In this document: positions 34,212 to 43,069 of the stretch, piece by piece | Layout: every line of letters begins with the position of its first letter | Numbering within the stretch: the first letter of the stretch is position 1 | Source: JACDAV01 sp964626755 | GTDB lineage: Bacteria > Chloroflexota > Limnocylindria > Limnocylindrales > CSP1-4 | DNA length: 64,000 nt | Reading direction: 5' to 3' | Assembly: GCA_964626755.1 (NCBI GenBank) | Contig: CAZVGO010000028.1 | Coordinates: forward strand, 345,631-409,630 | Translations under genes and position numbers: made by a program | Notes under the pieces: generated by a model | What the model was told of the DNA's origin: nothing | What the model saw: the letters and a program-made list of their open reading frames with translations, nothing else | Databases searched by the model: none

Positions 34212-35393
34212 TCAACTCCTGTGTGCTTTCGCCGCGCCAGCTGCGATTTCCGCCTGTTCCGCGACCTCGATCAAGCCCTGGAGCCAATCCTCGTAGGCGT
34301 CGGTGACTCGGTCCCAATCGAATAGCGACTCGGCGCGCTCGCGGGCCTGGTTCCTGAGCGATTCGGCGAGAGTCGGATCATCGAGCACCAACTGGAGGTT
34401 GGCGGCCAGCTCGCCTGGCGTCCGGTAGAAGAGACCGGTGTCCCCGAGGACCTCTCGGTGTTCAGCCACGTCATTGGCGATGATGGCGTTGCCGAAGCCC
34501 ATCGCCTCGACGAGTGCCGGATGCGTGCCGCCGACCTCGGTCGCTTGCACGTACGCCGCGGCCCCACCCTGCAGGGCACGATAGCCTCGACCGTAGACAC
34601 CCCCGAGGAATCGAACCCGGGGATCCATCGTGGACTTGAGGGCGGCAATGTAGTCGGAGGCGTACGGGGCGTCGCCCACAACCGCCAGAGGAAGTTCCGT
34701 TCTGACGTTGTGGTACGCATCGATGACCACGTGGGCATTGTTCTCCGGCTCCAGCCGGCTCACGTACAAGACGTACTTGCCAGGTTCCAGCCCGTGACGT
34801 TCGATCTCTGCTTCGTCAGGGGCTCGGCTGAGCTCGGTGCCGTACGGGAAGTAGTTCGTTTCCCGGCCATAGGCGGCCCGATAGTGGTCCTGAATGACGC
34901 GGGCGTCGGTCACGATATGAACTGGCAGGCGCGCCGCAATGGCAGCACACGCGCGGTAGTAGGCCTTCCCCACCCGGTTCCATTTCGCCCGCTGCCACTC
35001 GAGGCCATCGACGTTGAGGACAACTCGTTTCCCGGCGAGCATCAGGAGGATCACGGCCGGCACATTTGCGGAGTTGCACACGTAGACGACGTCGTACCGG
35101 CGTATCGCAGCGTGAGCGGCGGCGAACAGGCTATGGACGACCGTCTCCAGATATTTCGATCGGGGGGCAGGGAGGCGGATGATCCGCATGCCCAGATAGC
35201 AGGCCATACCCCGAGGTACCCAGGCCGTGCGGCCGTACACGGTGACCTCGTGGCCACGAGCGACCAGCCTCTTTCCCAGGTGCTCCGCAAAGGTCTCGAA
35301 CCCACCGTAGTTGGCGGGAACACCCCGGATCCCAAGAAAGGCAACCCTCATCGGCTGATTCTCGGGCCTGCGGGGGTTACCTACTTCAGCCAT
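34212..35393 (-). CDS. Family 4 glycosyltransferase with DUF1972-type N-terminus
   Basis: 393 aa. MRVAFLGIRGVPANYGGFET and YGRTAWVPRGMACYLGMRIIRLP form the DUF1972 acceptor domain found in rhamnosyltransferases such as RgpA-like and WchF-like proteins. The donor domain contains YVLYVSRLEPENNAHVVIDA, then GAAAYVQATEVGGTHPALVEAMG with the paired Glu site. The gene overlaps the stop of the upstream GT2 by 13 bp. The internal ATG at 35351 (MRVAFLG) is the likelier protein start by family alignment and would give 379 aa. Confidence 0.88.
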   Translation of the reverse strand: MAEVGNPRRPENQPMRVAFLGIRGVPANYGGFETFAEHLGKRLVARGHEVTVYGRTAWVPRGMACYLGMRIIRLPAPRSKYLETVVHSLFAAAHAAIRRYDVVYVCNSANVPAVILLMLAGKRVVLNVDGLEWQRAKWNRVGKAYYRACAAIAARLPVHIVTDARVIQDHYRAAYGRETNYFPYGTELSRAPDEAEIERHGLEPGKYVLYVSRLEPENNAHVVIDAYHNVRTELPLAVVGDAPYASDYIAALKSTMDPRVRFLGGVYGRGYRALQGGAAAYVQATEVGGTHPALVEAMGFGNAIIANDVAEHREVLGDTGLFYRTPGELAANLQLVLDDPTLAESLRNQARERAESLFDWDRVTDAYEDWLQGLIEVAEQAEIAAGAAKAHRS

Positions 35394-36430
35394 GTCTTCA
35401 CGATCACTCGCAGGAAACCGAGCCCGTAGCGGAGGTTCGTACCCTTCTTGCTCGTGCCTGACGCCCTGCGCCGGATCGTCACGGGGACGTCGACCACGCG
35501 CAGACCGGCGCGGGCAGCCCCCAGCAGCAACTCGGGGTTGTGGAACTGGTCCTCGGTGAATGCGATCTCCGACAGGCGACTTGCGCGGATGGCCCGATAG
35601 CCGTTGGCGATGTCGCTGACGTCCGTCCCACCGAGCAAGTTGATGAGTCGCGTGTAGAGGGTGATCCCGGCGTTGCGCGCACGGGAATCTCCGTCAGAGG
35701 CGCCCATCCGGCGCGAGCCAACGACAAAATCGGCGGTGCCTCCCACGATCGGACCGACGAGCCGCTCCATCTCCCGGGGATCGTGCTGGCCGTCCGCGTC
35801 GAGGGTCACCACGACGTCCACCCCGAGGCGCTCGGCGACGAGGTAGCCGGTCTGGAGCGCGGCCCCTTGGCCGCTGTTGACCGGATGGGTCACGACGTGC
35901 GCTCCGAGCCCGGCAGCGACGGCGGCCGTCCGGTCGCGCGATCCATCGTCGATCACGAGCACGTGCGTCGGCAGGTCAGCGACGCGGGCCGGAACCTCGT
36001 TGATCACGGCGGTCAGGTTTTCCGCTTCCTCGAACGCAGGGATGCACACGAGCACGCCGCCGAGCCGCGGCCCCAGCCGCTCGACCTCGAGCTGGGCGAC
36101 TGACAGTGACCGGATCAGGCGGCTGACCCGCTGGTTTGCCCGGTCGGCCCGTGCGAGGGCGTAGAACACGAGCAGGTAGGCCACGGCCATGGTCACGACG
36201 AGCAGGGTGACCAGCCGACCGAGCGGCTCGCCCTCGAGGCCGAGGAAGTCCTGGATGGGCCGGACGAAGTCCGGGAAGATCGCGACCGCACCGAGACCCA
36301 GCCCGACGATGATCAACCCGGCCGCCGGGACGCGACTGCCGGCTCCGCGCCGGCGCAGCCGGCCGGCTCCCACGAGGATCAGCATGACGGCAAGAGCGAT
36401 GCCGGCGAGACGGAGGGGGCTGATGTCCAT
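35381..36430 (-). CDS. DUF2304-GT2 fusion (polyprenyl-phosphate glycosyltransferase-like)
   Basis: 349 aa. Residues 1-110 form three hydrophobic segments with the pattern of DUF2304 (LRLAGIALAVMLILVGAG, VGLGLGAVAIFPDFV, LVTLLVVTMAVAYLLVFYAL). Residues 120 onward are a DPM1/GtrB-like GT2: VLVCIPAFEEAENLTAVI, VLVIDDGSRDRT, VVTLDADGQHDP, VGSRRMG. In most genomes these two parts are separate adjacent genes. Such enzymes transfer a sugar to polyprenyl phosphate for later use by GT-C enzymes, several of which lie nearby. A TACACT -10 box ends 8 bp before the ATG. Confidence 0.87.
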   Translation of the reverse strand: MDISPLRLAGIALAVMLILVGAGRLRRRGAGSRVPAAGLIIVGLGLGAVAIFPDFVRPIQDFLGLEGEPLGRLVTLLVVTMAVAYLLVFYALARADRANQRVSRLIRSLSVAQLEVERLGPRLGGVLVCIPAFEEAENLTAVINEVPARVADLPTHVLVIDDGSRDRTAAVAAGLGAHVVTHPVNSGQGAALQTGYLVAERLGVDVVVTLDADGQHDPREMERLVGPIVGGTADFVVGSRRMGASDGDSRARNAGITLYTRLINLLGGTDVSDIANGYRAIRASRLSEIAFTEDQFHNPELLLGAARAGLRVVDVPVTIRRRASGTSKKGTNLRYGLGFLRVIVKTWLK

Positions 36431-36436
36431 GCGGCG

Positions 36437-37900
36437 TCAGTGTAGTGGCGGGTCGCCGCGCGCCTCAGTGATCCCGGCAGGCCTCGCGGGGGCCCGGGCG
36501 CGGCGCGCCAGAGCAAGGCCCACGCCGACAATCGGGAAGGCTACGGCGCTGACCCGCACGAACAACAGCGGGTTGTTGAAGGATGCGGCGAGGACGTAGC
36601 CGAGGAAGCCGGCGAGCAGCCCGGTCCCGAGCCAGCCCGGCACACGCGCCAGCGTGGCGCCGGTCGCGACCAGGAACCCGACGCCTAGGAGTCCCACGAT
36701 CGCGCCCCCCTCTGCAAAGAGGCGGAGCCACTCGTTGTGCGGCGAGCCCAGGACCGGATCGCCGTAATCCTCGGCGAGTGCCTTGTAGGCGAGGTAGCCC
36801 TGACCGGTCAGCGGGGCTTCCGCCCACATCCGGGTTGCGGCCCCCCACGCTCGAAGCCGGTGCGCGTCGCTCGCAACGAGGATCGTGCCCGGGATGATCC
36901 CCTCCCCCGCTGACTGGCTGCGGATTGCCAGGTAGGAGGGCAGGAGGGCCAGGCCGACAACGAGCCCGACGGCGAGCGCGGCGACCCCGAACCAACGGCG
37001 GATCCGCCAGGCCGCGACGACGACGAAGAAGTAGAGCGCGATGATCGGGGACCGGCTGAACGTCAGGTAGTGGGCCGCGAGCAGCGGCACCGAGGCGACG
37101 AGCGCAACCGCGCGAAGGCGGAGATCACGGGCAAACAGGGACGCGGCCAACAGGACCATCGTCGGGACGATGAGCAGGGCGGACACAGCGTTCGGCGAAG
37201 GGACGATGCCCGCGAGTCGCGCCCCGAAGTCCTTCCAGAACCCGATCCAGCCGAGCGGCCCAGCGGAGACCGTCCCCGGAGCCACGTACTCCACGAGAGC
37301 CGCGACCGCGGCGACCACCGCGACGCCCGCGGCGACCGCGAGGACGCGGACGGACCCATCCCGGGCCGTGTACGCAGCCGCGATCAACAGGATGACCGGC
37401 GCCAGCATGTTGCCGAGCCACGACTGGGCCGCGTGCCATTGGAAGTCGTGGTCGAATCGGACGAACGAGTGGACGACGCCCAGTGCCGTCCCGAGAAGGA
37501 GCAACACGGCGAGCCAGATCGCCGGCCCGGGCCGCCACCGACCGCGGTCGGCCACGAACCGGATCAGGATCCCCAGGCCGAGCGGCAGCACGACGAGCTC
37601 GCGGGGGCCAAGTGTCGGCGCCATGGTGTCCGGCTCGAAGAAGACGGATGTAGCCACGAACAGGACGAGGCCCGTCCGGGGTGCGACGAGAGCAAGGGCA
37701 CCGGCTGCAATGACCCAGAGCAGGTACGCGCTGCCCTCGGCGCCGGCCACGGTCCGGATCGCGAACCAGGCGATCACCATCGCCACCGGGACGACGATGT
37801 CCAACCGCCAGCGCGTTGCTGCCTCACGTGCCTCCGTCCAGAGGGCGCCGTAGAAGGCCGCGACGCCGCCCAGACGGCCCTCGCCGGCCGCGCTAGCCAC
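36437..37900 (-). CDS. O-antigen ligase family membrane protein (second copy type)
   Basis: 487 aa from GTG 37900, which overlaps the preceding stop by 8 bp. About 11-12 hydrophobic segments. AHYLTFSRSPIIALYFFVVV and the external loop ending GYLAYKALAEDYGDPVLGSPHNEWLRLFAEGG fit the Wzy_C domain, whose HNxxL motif is HNEWL. It would polymerise repeats or ligate finished chains to an acceptor outside the membrane. It is not closely similar to the protein at 22964, so the two may have different roles. Confidence 0.86.
   Translation of the reverse strand: MASAAGEGRLGGVAAFYGALWTEAREAATRWRLDIVVPVAMVIAWFAIRTVAGAEGSAYLLWVIAAGALALVAPRTGLVLFVATSVFFEPDTMAPTLGPRELVVLPLGLGILIRFVADRGRWRPGPAIWLAVLLLLGTALGVVHSFVRFDHDFQWHAAQSWLGNMLAPVILLIAAAYTARDGSVRVLAVAAGVAVVAAVAALVEYVAPGTVSAGPLGWIGFWKDFGARLAGIVPSPNAVSALLIVPTMVLLAASLFARDLRLRAVALVASVPLLAAHYLTFSRSPIIALYFFVVVAAWRIRRWFGVAALAVGLVVGLALLPSYLAIRSQSAGEGIIPGTILVASDAHRLRAWGAATRMWAEAPLTGQGYLAYKALAEDYGDPVLGSPHNEWLRLFAEGGAIVGLLGVGFLVATGATLARVPGWLGTGLLAGFLGYVLAASFNNPLLFVRVSAVAFPIVGVGLALARRARAPARPAGITEARGDPPLH
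36439..36444 (-). promoter_or_regulatory. Candidate -10 box (TACACT) before the DUF2304-GT2 gene
   Basis: On the minus strand TACACT ends 8 bases before ATG 36430 and lies inside the 3' end of the upstream ligase gene, giving a possible internal, leaderless promoter. Confidence 0.3.
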
Positions 37901-39971
37901 TGGCGGCCTCGCCCCCACCGACCTGGAACAGGAGCAGGCGCCCGCCCTCGAACTCGCGCACGACCTTGAAACGTGGGTCCGCCCGGATCGCCTCGACGTC
38001 GGTCGCGAAGAGCAGATAGCCACCGAGATCCGTCCCGTTCGGTCCGACCGTGGCCACGAGGAGGTGGCTCACCCGCTCACGGGCGAGGTATGTCGCCGCC
38101 CCGGCTGAGGCCGGCGTCCCGAACACCACCCGCGCGCCGAGGCTTAGCGACGTGGCCTCGTCCAGGAACGCCGGGTCCTCCAGGTAGACGGCCCGCCCAT
38201 CGACGATCCCCAGCCGCCCGGTCACGGCCGCGATCGCGCCGTCCGTATAGGCGTTGGCGAGGATCCGGGCATCGGCCGGGAGCTCGGCCGCCATCCAGCG
38301 GTATGCGTCGTAGCCGGCCGGGCTGAGGGCCGGGTCCCGCTCGTCGACGGCCGCGTCCCCGCGCGGCGAGGCGGACACCGCCCCCGTGGTGAGCAGGGCG
38401 AGCGCGAGCCCGGCAGCGACGGCGCGGCCGCGAGAAGGAACGAGCGCCCGCCAGGCCGGCGCGGACAGCCGCCCAAGGATCCACAGCAGGGCGGTCATCG
38501 CCACGACCGGCACGAGCAGCAGGTACGGCATGAGGCGCCGGCCGGCCGTGCGTTGCGGGACGTACGTGTCGGACAGCGCGAAGAGAACGATCGATCCGGC
38601 GATCAACAGTCCGCCAAAGACCGCCCAGCCGAGGAGGAAGCGGCGGCGGCGGGCATCGAGGAACGGCCAGGCGAGGAACGGTGCCACGACGAGAGCGCCG
38701 AGGACGGCAAGGCCGGAGCGTGTTCGGCCGTCCAGGCCCGGCCAGATCAGCAGCATGGACCTCGGCAAGAGCTGCGAATCGGTGAACGCATCCGGTGGCG
38801 GCGTCCCGTTCAGTCGCGGCGCCACGGAGGCCGTGTAGAAGTCCCACGTCGGATCGTCCGTGAACGTCCAGCCGGCCGGGATCTCGCCGGGCCGGCCACG
38901 CGCCGCCACGAGGTCAGGCGGGGCACCGCCGACGAGATACCCGAGCACCCGCGACTCGCCGGTCAGGGCCCAGCCGCTCGCGGCCCCGAGGACCAGGCCG
39001 CCGGCGACGATCGCGACGGCGAGCCCCGGCACGGCCAGCCGGCGGGCGGCGAGACCCGGAACAAGGAAGCGTGCGATCCCGATCCCGACCAGCGCCGGGG
39101 CGAGGATCAGGAACACCTCCGCGTGACCGAGGAAGACCACCGCGGCGCCGACGATTGCCAGCGCGACGAGCCTCCGGTCTCGCTCGACGAGAGCCCGGTC
39201 CGCGACCCACAGCGTGAACAGCGCCAGCACCAGCGCGACCGTCTCCGGGCGATAGCCGTCGAACTTCTGGTCGAGGCGGACCGTCCCGAGCAGGAGGATC
39301 GCGCCGGCGAGGGCCGTCCACCCGGACACCCACCGGCGGAACAGGAGTGCGGCGAACAGGAGAGCGAGGCAAAGGACGACGACGCGATAGACCTCGAGGC
39401 GGACGAGCTGATCGCCGGGCAGGAGCAGCAGCGCACCAGCCGTGTGGGCGGTGACGGGCAGGTAATCGGTCGGGAACGGGCGGAGCGCACCCCACTCCCC
39501 GAGCTGGGCGGGAAAGGCCCCGAGATCCGCCGTCGCCTGCGCCAGGTGGAGGTAATAGAACGTCGTGGAGCTGCGGGGCAGCAGCTCCGGACGGACACCG
39601 AGGTGCGAGGGGATGACGATGAGGATGAGCGCCAGTGCTGTCCCGGCCGCTGCGGCGACCCACCAGGCCCGTCGGCGGCCCCGCAGGGCCGGCGTCCGCC
39701 ACCGAGGCCGTCGCACGAGGAACCCGAGCGCCGAGGCGCCCGCAGTGAGCACGACGACCGATGCCCCGGTCAGCAGCCCGAGCGAGGCCAGGACGGTGCA
39801 CCCGACAAGCACCACCAGTAGACTGACGCCCGCCGCCCGGCCGATCCTCGCGAGGGGGGTCGAAGCGCCCGGCAGGATGAGTGGGCCCAGCGCCATCCCC
39901 GGAAGCAGGAAGAGGAGGACGGCTACGATCGTCGCCACGACGGCGGAGGCCAGCGGCGCGATGGGATCCAT
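37893..39971 (-). CDS. Large polytopic membrane protein, glycosyltransferase-39-like
   Basis: 692 aa from ATG 39971. About 12-14 membrane segments occupy residues 1-510, with TTFYYLHLAQATADLGAFPAQ in an early outer loop (the usual catalytic-loop position of GT-C enzymes). A C-terminal soluble domain (about 530-692) includes GYDAYRWMAAELPADARILAN and RERVSHLLVATVGPN. This general plan recalls GT39/PMT-like transferases, but the family is not clear. The open frame upstream of the ATG runs far further, yet is antisense to the next gene. Translational coupling to the O-antigen ligase is likely (8-bp overlap). Confidence 0.75.
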   Translation of the reverse strand: MDPIAPLASAVVATIVAVLLFLLPGMALGPLILPGASTPLARIGRAAGVSLLVVLVGCTVLASLGLLTGASVVVLTAGASALGFLVRRPRWRTPALRGRRRAWWVAAAAGTALALILIVIPSHLGVRPELLPRSSTTFYYLHLAQATADLGAFPAQLGEWGALRPFPTDYLPVTAHTAGALLLLPGDQLVRLEVYRVVVLCLALLFAALLFRRWVSGWTALAGAILLLGTVRLDQKFDGYRPETVALVLALFTLWVADRALVERDRRLVALAIVGAAVVFLGHAEVFLILAPALVGIGIARFLVPGLAARRLAVPGLAVAIVAGGLVLGAASGWALTGESRVLGYLVGGAPPDLVAARGRPGEIPAGWTFTDDPTWDFYTASVAPRLNGTPPPDAFTDSQLLPRSMLLIWPGLDGRTRSGLAVLGALVVAPFLAWPFLDARRRRFLLGWAVFGGLLIAGSIVLFALSDTYVPQRTAGRRLMPYLLLVPVVAMTALLWILGRLSAPAWRALVPSRGRAVAAGLALALLTTGAVSASPRGDAAVDERDPALSPAGYDAYRWMAAELPADARILANAYTDGAIAAVTGRLGIVDGRAVYLEDPAFLDEATSLSLGARVVFGTPASAGAATYLARERVSHLLVATVGPNGTDLGGYLLFATDVEAIRADPRFKVVREFEGGRLLLFQVGGGEAASG

Positions 39972-40001
39972 GAAGGCTCGCTCAAACCTCGTGCCGGGCG
40001 C

Positions 40002-42056
40002 GTGACCACCGGCGACGCGATCGGCCGCCGCGACGAGGAGTCGCTCGGGAGTGTACGTCAGCGCCTCGCCACGCTGCCCCGGGAACGGTGGGCGCTGGTG
40101 GGGATCCTCGGGCTCGTGGTGGTCGTCCACGGCTGGCGCGCGACGCTGCCGTTCTTCATCGGTGGCGACCTCCTCTACCACTGGGGTCTGACCCACACGA
40201 TCCAGCTCGGGTCGTTCCCGGCGGAGGGGCCGTACGCCGGCCTTCCCGCGTACTACCCGCCCGGCTTCCACCTCATCCTCGCGACGCTGGCCTCCCTGCC
40301 GGGTCTCGACGTGCCGGGCGCGACCGCCCTCCTCGGTTTCGTCTGGCTCCCGGTCATTCCGCTCGGCGGCTACCTGCTCGCCCGACGGCTGAGCGGCCGG
40401 GCGGACGTCGCGCTCGTCGCGGCGATTCTCACGGCGTTCGCCGGCGGCTTCGACGTCTCGAACGATCGGCTGTGGGTCAACTCGATGTTCATGGTCGGCC
40501 AGGTCGCCTCCCCGATCTACCCACGTGACCTCGTCTTCGGGATCCTGCCGTTCGCGGTCCTCGCGTTCCTCCGCTCGACCGATGGCGGGCGCCGCTGGAT
40601 GGGCTGGGCGATCGTCGCCGGCGGGCTCCTGGGCCTGTGCGCGCTGATCCAGGTCCAGCTGCTCCTCCCGATCCCGTTCGCGCTGGCCGCGCTCGCGGCG
40701 GCGCGGGCCTGGCGCGACCGCTCCCGATGGCGACCGGCCGTCGGCGCACTGATCGTGACCGGGGTCGTGGCAGTCGCGCTCGTCGGGCCGTGGCTCGTCT
40801 ACCTCGCCGGGATCATCCGGAGGAACGGCGGCGTATCGATCGAGTCCTCTGAAGACCTGCTGCCGGTCCGGATCGGTTTCTGGGACTACCCGATCCAGTT
40901 CGGACTCGTCCTGCCGCTCGCGGTCATCGGCGCGGGGGTGGTCCTGCTGTTCCTGCGCCGTCCCGACGGCCCGCGCCCGGACGGGATGCGAGGCGGGTGG
41001 GCGCCGCGTCCCGCCGAAGGCCCGCTGGTCCTGCTTCCGTGGTGGATCGTCCCGTTCGCCCTGGCCGTCCTCTACCAGCCGAGCTGGCCGCTGGAGGACG
41101 CGCTGCGCCCGCAGCGGATGTGGCTCCTGTCGAGCCAGCCCGGCCTCATCCTCGCCGCGATGGGGCTGGTCGCGCTGGCAGAGGCGATTGCAGCCTCGCC
41201 GAGGTCGCGCTTCAGGCGGGCGGTCCCGCTGGTCATCGCCGCGGTCCTCGTCGCCTCGGCTCCGGCCACGCTGGCCACGACGGGGCTCATGGCGTCGCTG
41301 TGGACGGAGGCCCGGTACGCCCACCTCCGTCTCGGCCCGGATCGGGTCCCGGCGATGGACGGGCTGCTGGACGTCCAGGCCCCGCGGCCCACGGTTCTCA
41401 CCTACGAGGACTGGTCCGCGCTCGCCTGGTACGAAACGGGCGCGGCCGTCGTGGCGATCGAACCGCCCGGGTACGCGAAGCTCGCCTTCGATCCTGCGCC
41501 GTTCACCGGCCACAGCCAGGCCGAGCGGCGATCCGATCTCGCTGCGGCGCTGCGCGGGGACGTGGACTCGCTGGTCTCGGTGGCGGCGCGGTACGGCGCC
41601 GACCGGATCGTGCTGGCTCGCCGCGGCTCGACCGTCGGCCTGATCGGCCAGCCGGCAGTTCTTGCTGCCGCGGCGGGTGGCACGACCAGCACGATCCGGG
41701 TCCATCGGGGCAACGGCTGGGACGCCGTGGTGCTGGATCCTGGCGCCGCATTCACGATCCCGGTCACCTCTACCGGCCGCGTCGACCTCGAGATCCGGTT
41801 CCTCAACGGCGGGCGCCTCCGCGTCCAGGCAGGCAATACGCTCACGGAAGTGAACGCGATTCCCATCGAAGGCGAGGACTTCACCGTCGTCACGACGACC
41901 GTCGACCTCGTGGCCGGAGCGCCGCTCCGCCTCGAGGCGATCGATCCGATCACGGTCCAATCGATCACCGGGTTCGTGGCGGACCCCGGACCCCCGGACG
42001 GCTGGACAGTCGTGACTCAAACCGACGAGGCGATCGTCTGGGGGCGCGTGCCGTGA
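40002..42056 (+). CDS. Large polytopic membrane protein, glycosyltransferase-like
   Basis: 684 aa from a GTG. TM segments cover residues 20-430, with GDLLYHWGLTHTIQLGSF and YYPPGFHLILATLASLPGLD in early outer loops. The C-terminal 230 residues look extracytoplasmic and beta-rich (VLTYEDWSALAWYETGAAV onward). The plan matches its divergent neighbour at 37893-39971, though sequences differ, so the two may be distant paralogues. A GT-C role is inferred. The stop overlaps the start of the flippase-like gene (GTGA). Confidence 0.74.
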   Translation: MTTGDAIGRRDEESLGSVRQRLATLPRERWALVGILGLVVVVHGWRATLPFFIGGDLLYHWGLTHTIQLGSFPAEGPYAGLPAYYPPGFHLILATLASLPGLDVPGATALLGFVWLPVIPLGGYLLARRLSGRADVALVAAILTAFAGGFDVSNDRLWVNSMFMVGQVASPIYPRDLVFGILPFAVLAFLRSTDGGRRWMGWAIVAGGLLGLCALIQVQLLLPIPFALAALAAARAWRDRSRWRPAVGALIVTGVVAVALVGPWLVYLAGIIRRNGGVSIESSEDLLPVRIGFWDYPIQFGLVLPLAVIGAGVVLLFLRRPDGPRPDGMRGGWAPRPAEGPLVLLPWWIVPFALAVLYQPSWPLEDALRPQRMWLLSSQPGLILAAMGLVALAEAIAASPRSRFRRAVPLVIAAVLVASAPATLATTGLMASLWTEARYAHLRLGPDRVPAMDGLLDVQAPRPTVLTYEDWSALAWYETGAAVVAIEPPGYAKLAFDPAPFTGHSQAERRSDLAAALRGDVDSLVSVAARYGADRIVLARRGSTVGLIGQPAVLAAAAGGTTSTIRVHRGNGWDAVVLDPGAAFTIPVTSTGRVDLEIRFLNGGRLRVQAGNTLTEVNAIPIEGEDFTVVTTTVDLVAGAPLRLEAIDPITVQSITGFVADPGPPDGWTVVTQTDEAIVWGRVP

Positions 42057-43069
42057 GCCGGTTCCTGCGCCACCCGCTCGTCTGGGGCTCGATCTCGCTG
42101 GCGCTGCTCGCGCTGGTGGCCTGGCGGTCGCGGGCGTGGGAGCTCGGCGATCGGATCGGCTCGATCGATCCCGGGCCGATTGCCGCGGCGCTCCTCCTCA
42201 ACCTCGTCATCCTCTCCGCCTGGGCGGCCCGCTCGTCCGACCTGCTGGCCGGGGCCGGCCGCCCGGTGCCGGTGCCGCCGCTCATCCCGATGACCGCCTT
42301 TGCCAACACCATCAACAACCTGACCCCGGGATCGGTCGGGGAGCTGGCCCGGCTCTACCTGTTGCGGGCCCACCACGGGGTCGACTACACGACCGGTGCT
42401 GCCGTTGTCCTCGTCGAGCGCGTCGTGGCCATCGGCCTGCTGGGTGCGAGCGCGGCGATCCTGTGGGTCGCGTGGTGGCTTGGGGCCTGGCCGCCGCTGG
42501 CGGCCGCGGCGCTCGTGGTCATCGCGCTGCTGCCAAGCCTTGTGTACCGGGTCGGCTTCCGCCCGACTTCCCTTCTCCGGTTCGTGCCGCTTGGAGCCCT
42601 CGTCGGTCGGGAGCGCTGGGGCGCCGCCGGTCGAGCCCTCGAGCGGGTCGACGCCGCGGTGGCGAAGCTGCTGATGGACCCGCGCCGGGCCGCTGGGTTC
42701 GGCGCCTGGACGGCTGTGGTGTTCATCGCCTACACCGGCCAGCTCCTGCTCGTCGCGGCCGCGATCGGGCGGGACATCGACCCGGCGGTGGCGTGGGGGG
42801 CGCTCGGCCTGGGGATCGTTGCCGGGGTCGTGTCGCTGCTGCCATTCGGCCTCGGGTCGACCGACCTCGTCGTCGTCGCGCTGCTCGGAGCGGCAGGCGT
42901 GCCGGTCGCCGAGGCCGCGGCGATCACGTTCGGCTACCGGATTGTCTCAACCCTGCCCCTCGGCCTGGCCGGCGTCGCGTCGTATGCGTTCCTTTCCGCC
43001 CGCCTCCCGCACGGCCACGCGGGCGAGGCGGCGACTGCCGCCCAGGCGGCCCTTCGGGACGAGGCATGA
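42053..43069 (+). CDS. LPG_synthase_TM (UPF0104)-type membrane protein
   Basis: 338 aa. Eight or so hydrophobic segments; the patch FANTINNLTPGSVGELARLY with LLRAHHGVDY and ALVEERVVAIGL-like sequence (VLVERVVAIGLLG) is typical of the lysylphosphatidylglycerol synthase membrane domain family, as is SLLPFGLGSTDLVVVALL. Without the soluble aminoacyl-transferase half, such proteins are found in glycan loci and may flip or move lipid-linked intermediates. It overlaps both neighbours by four bases (GTGA, ATGA), so it is a core part of this operon. Confidence 0.85.
   Translation: MSRFLRHPLVWGSISLALLALVAWRSRAWELGDRIGSIDPGPIAAALLLNLVILSAWAARSSDLLAGAGRPVPVPPLIPMTAFANTINNLTPGSVGELARLYLLRAHHGVDYTTGAAVVLVERVVAIGLLGASAAILWVAWWLGAWPPLAAAALVVIALLPSLVYRVGFRPTSLLRFVPLGALVGRERWGAAGRALERVDAAVAKLLMDPRRAAGFGAWTAVVFIAYTGQLLLVAAAIGRDIDPAVAWGALGLGIVAGVVSLLPFGLGSTDLVVVALLGAAGVPVAEAAAITFGYRIVSTLPLGLAGVASYAFLSARLPHGHAGEAATAAQAALRDEA

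Noticed and set aside
37893..42020. A single 1375-codon minus-strand open frame
   Set aside because: Only the part from ATG 39971 has membrane segments and a sensible protein. The first 680 residues are Arg/Glu/Asp-rich filler antisense to the gene at 40002-42056, which has real membrane segments. High GC makes long antisense frames common.
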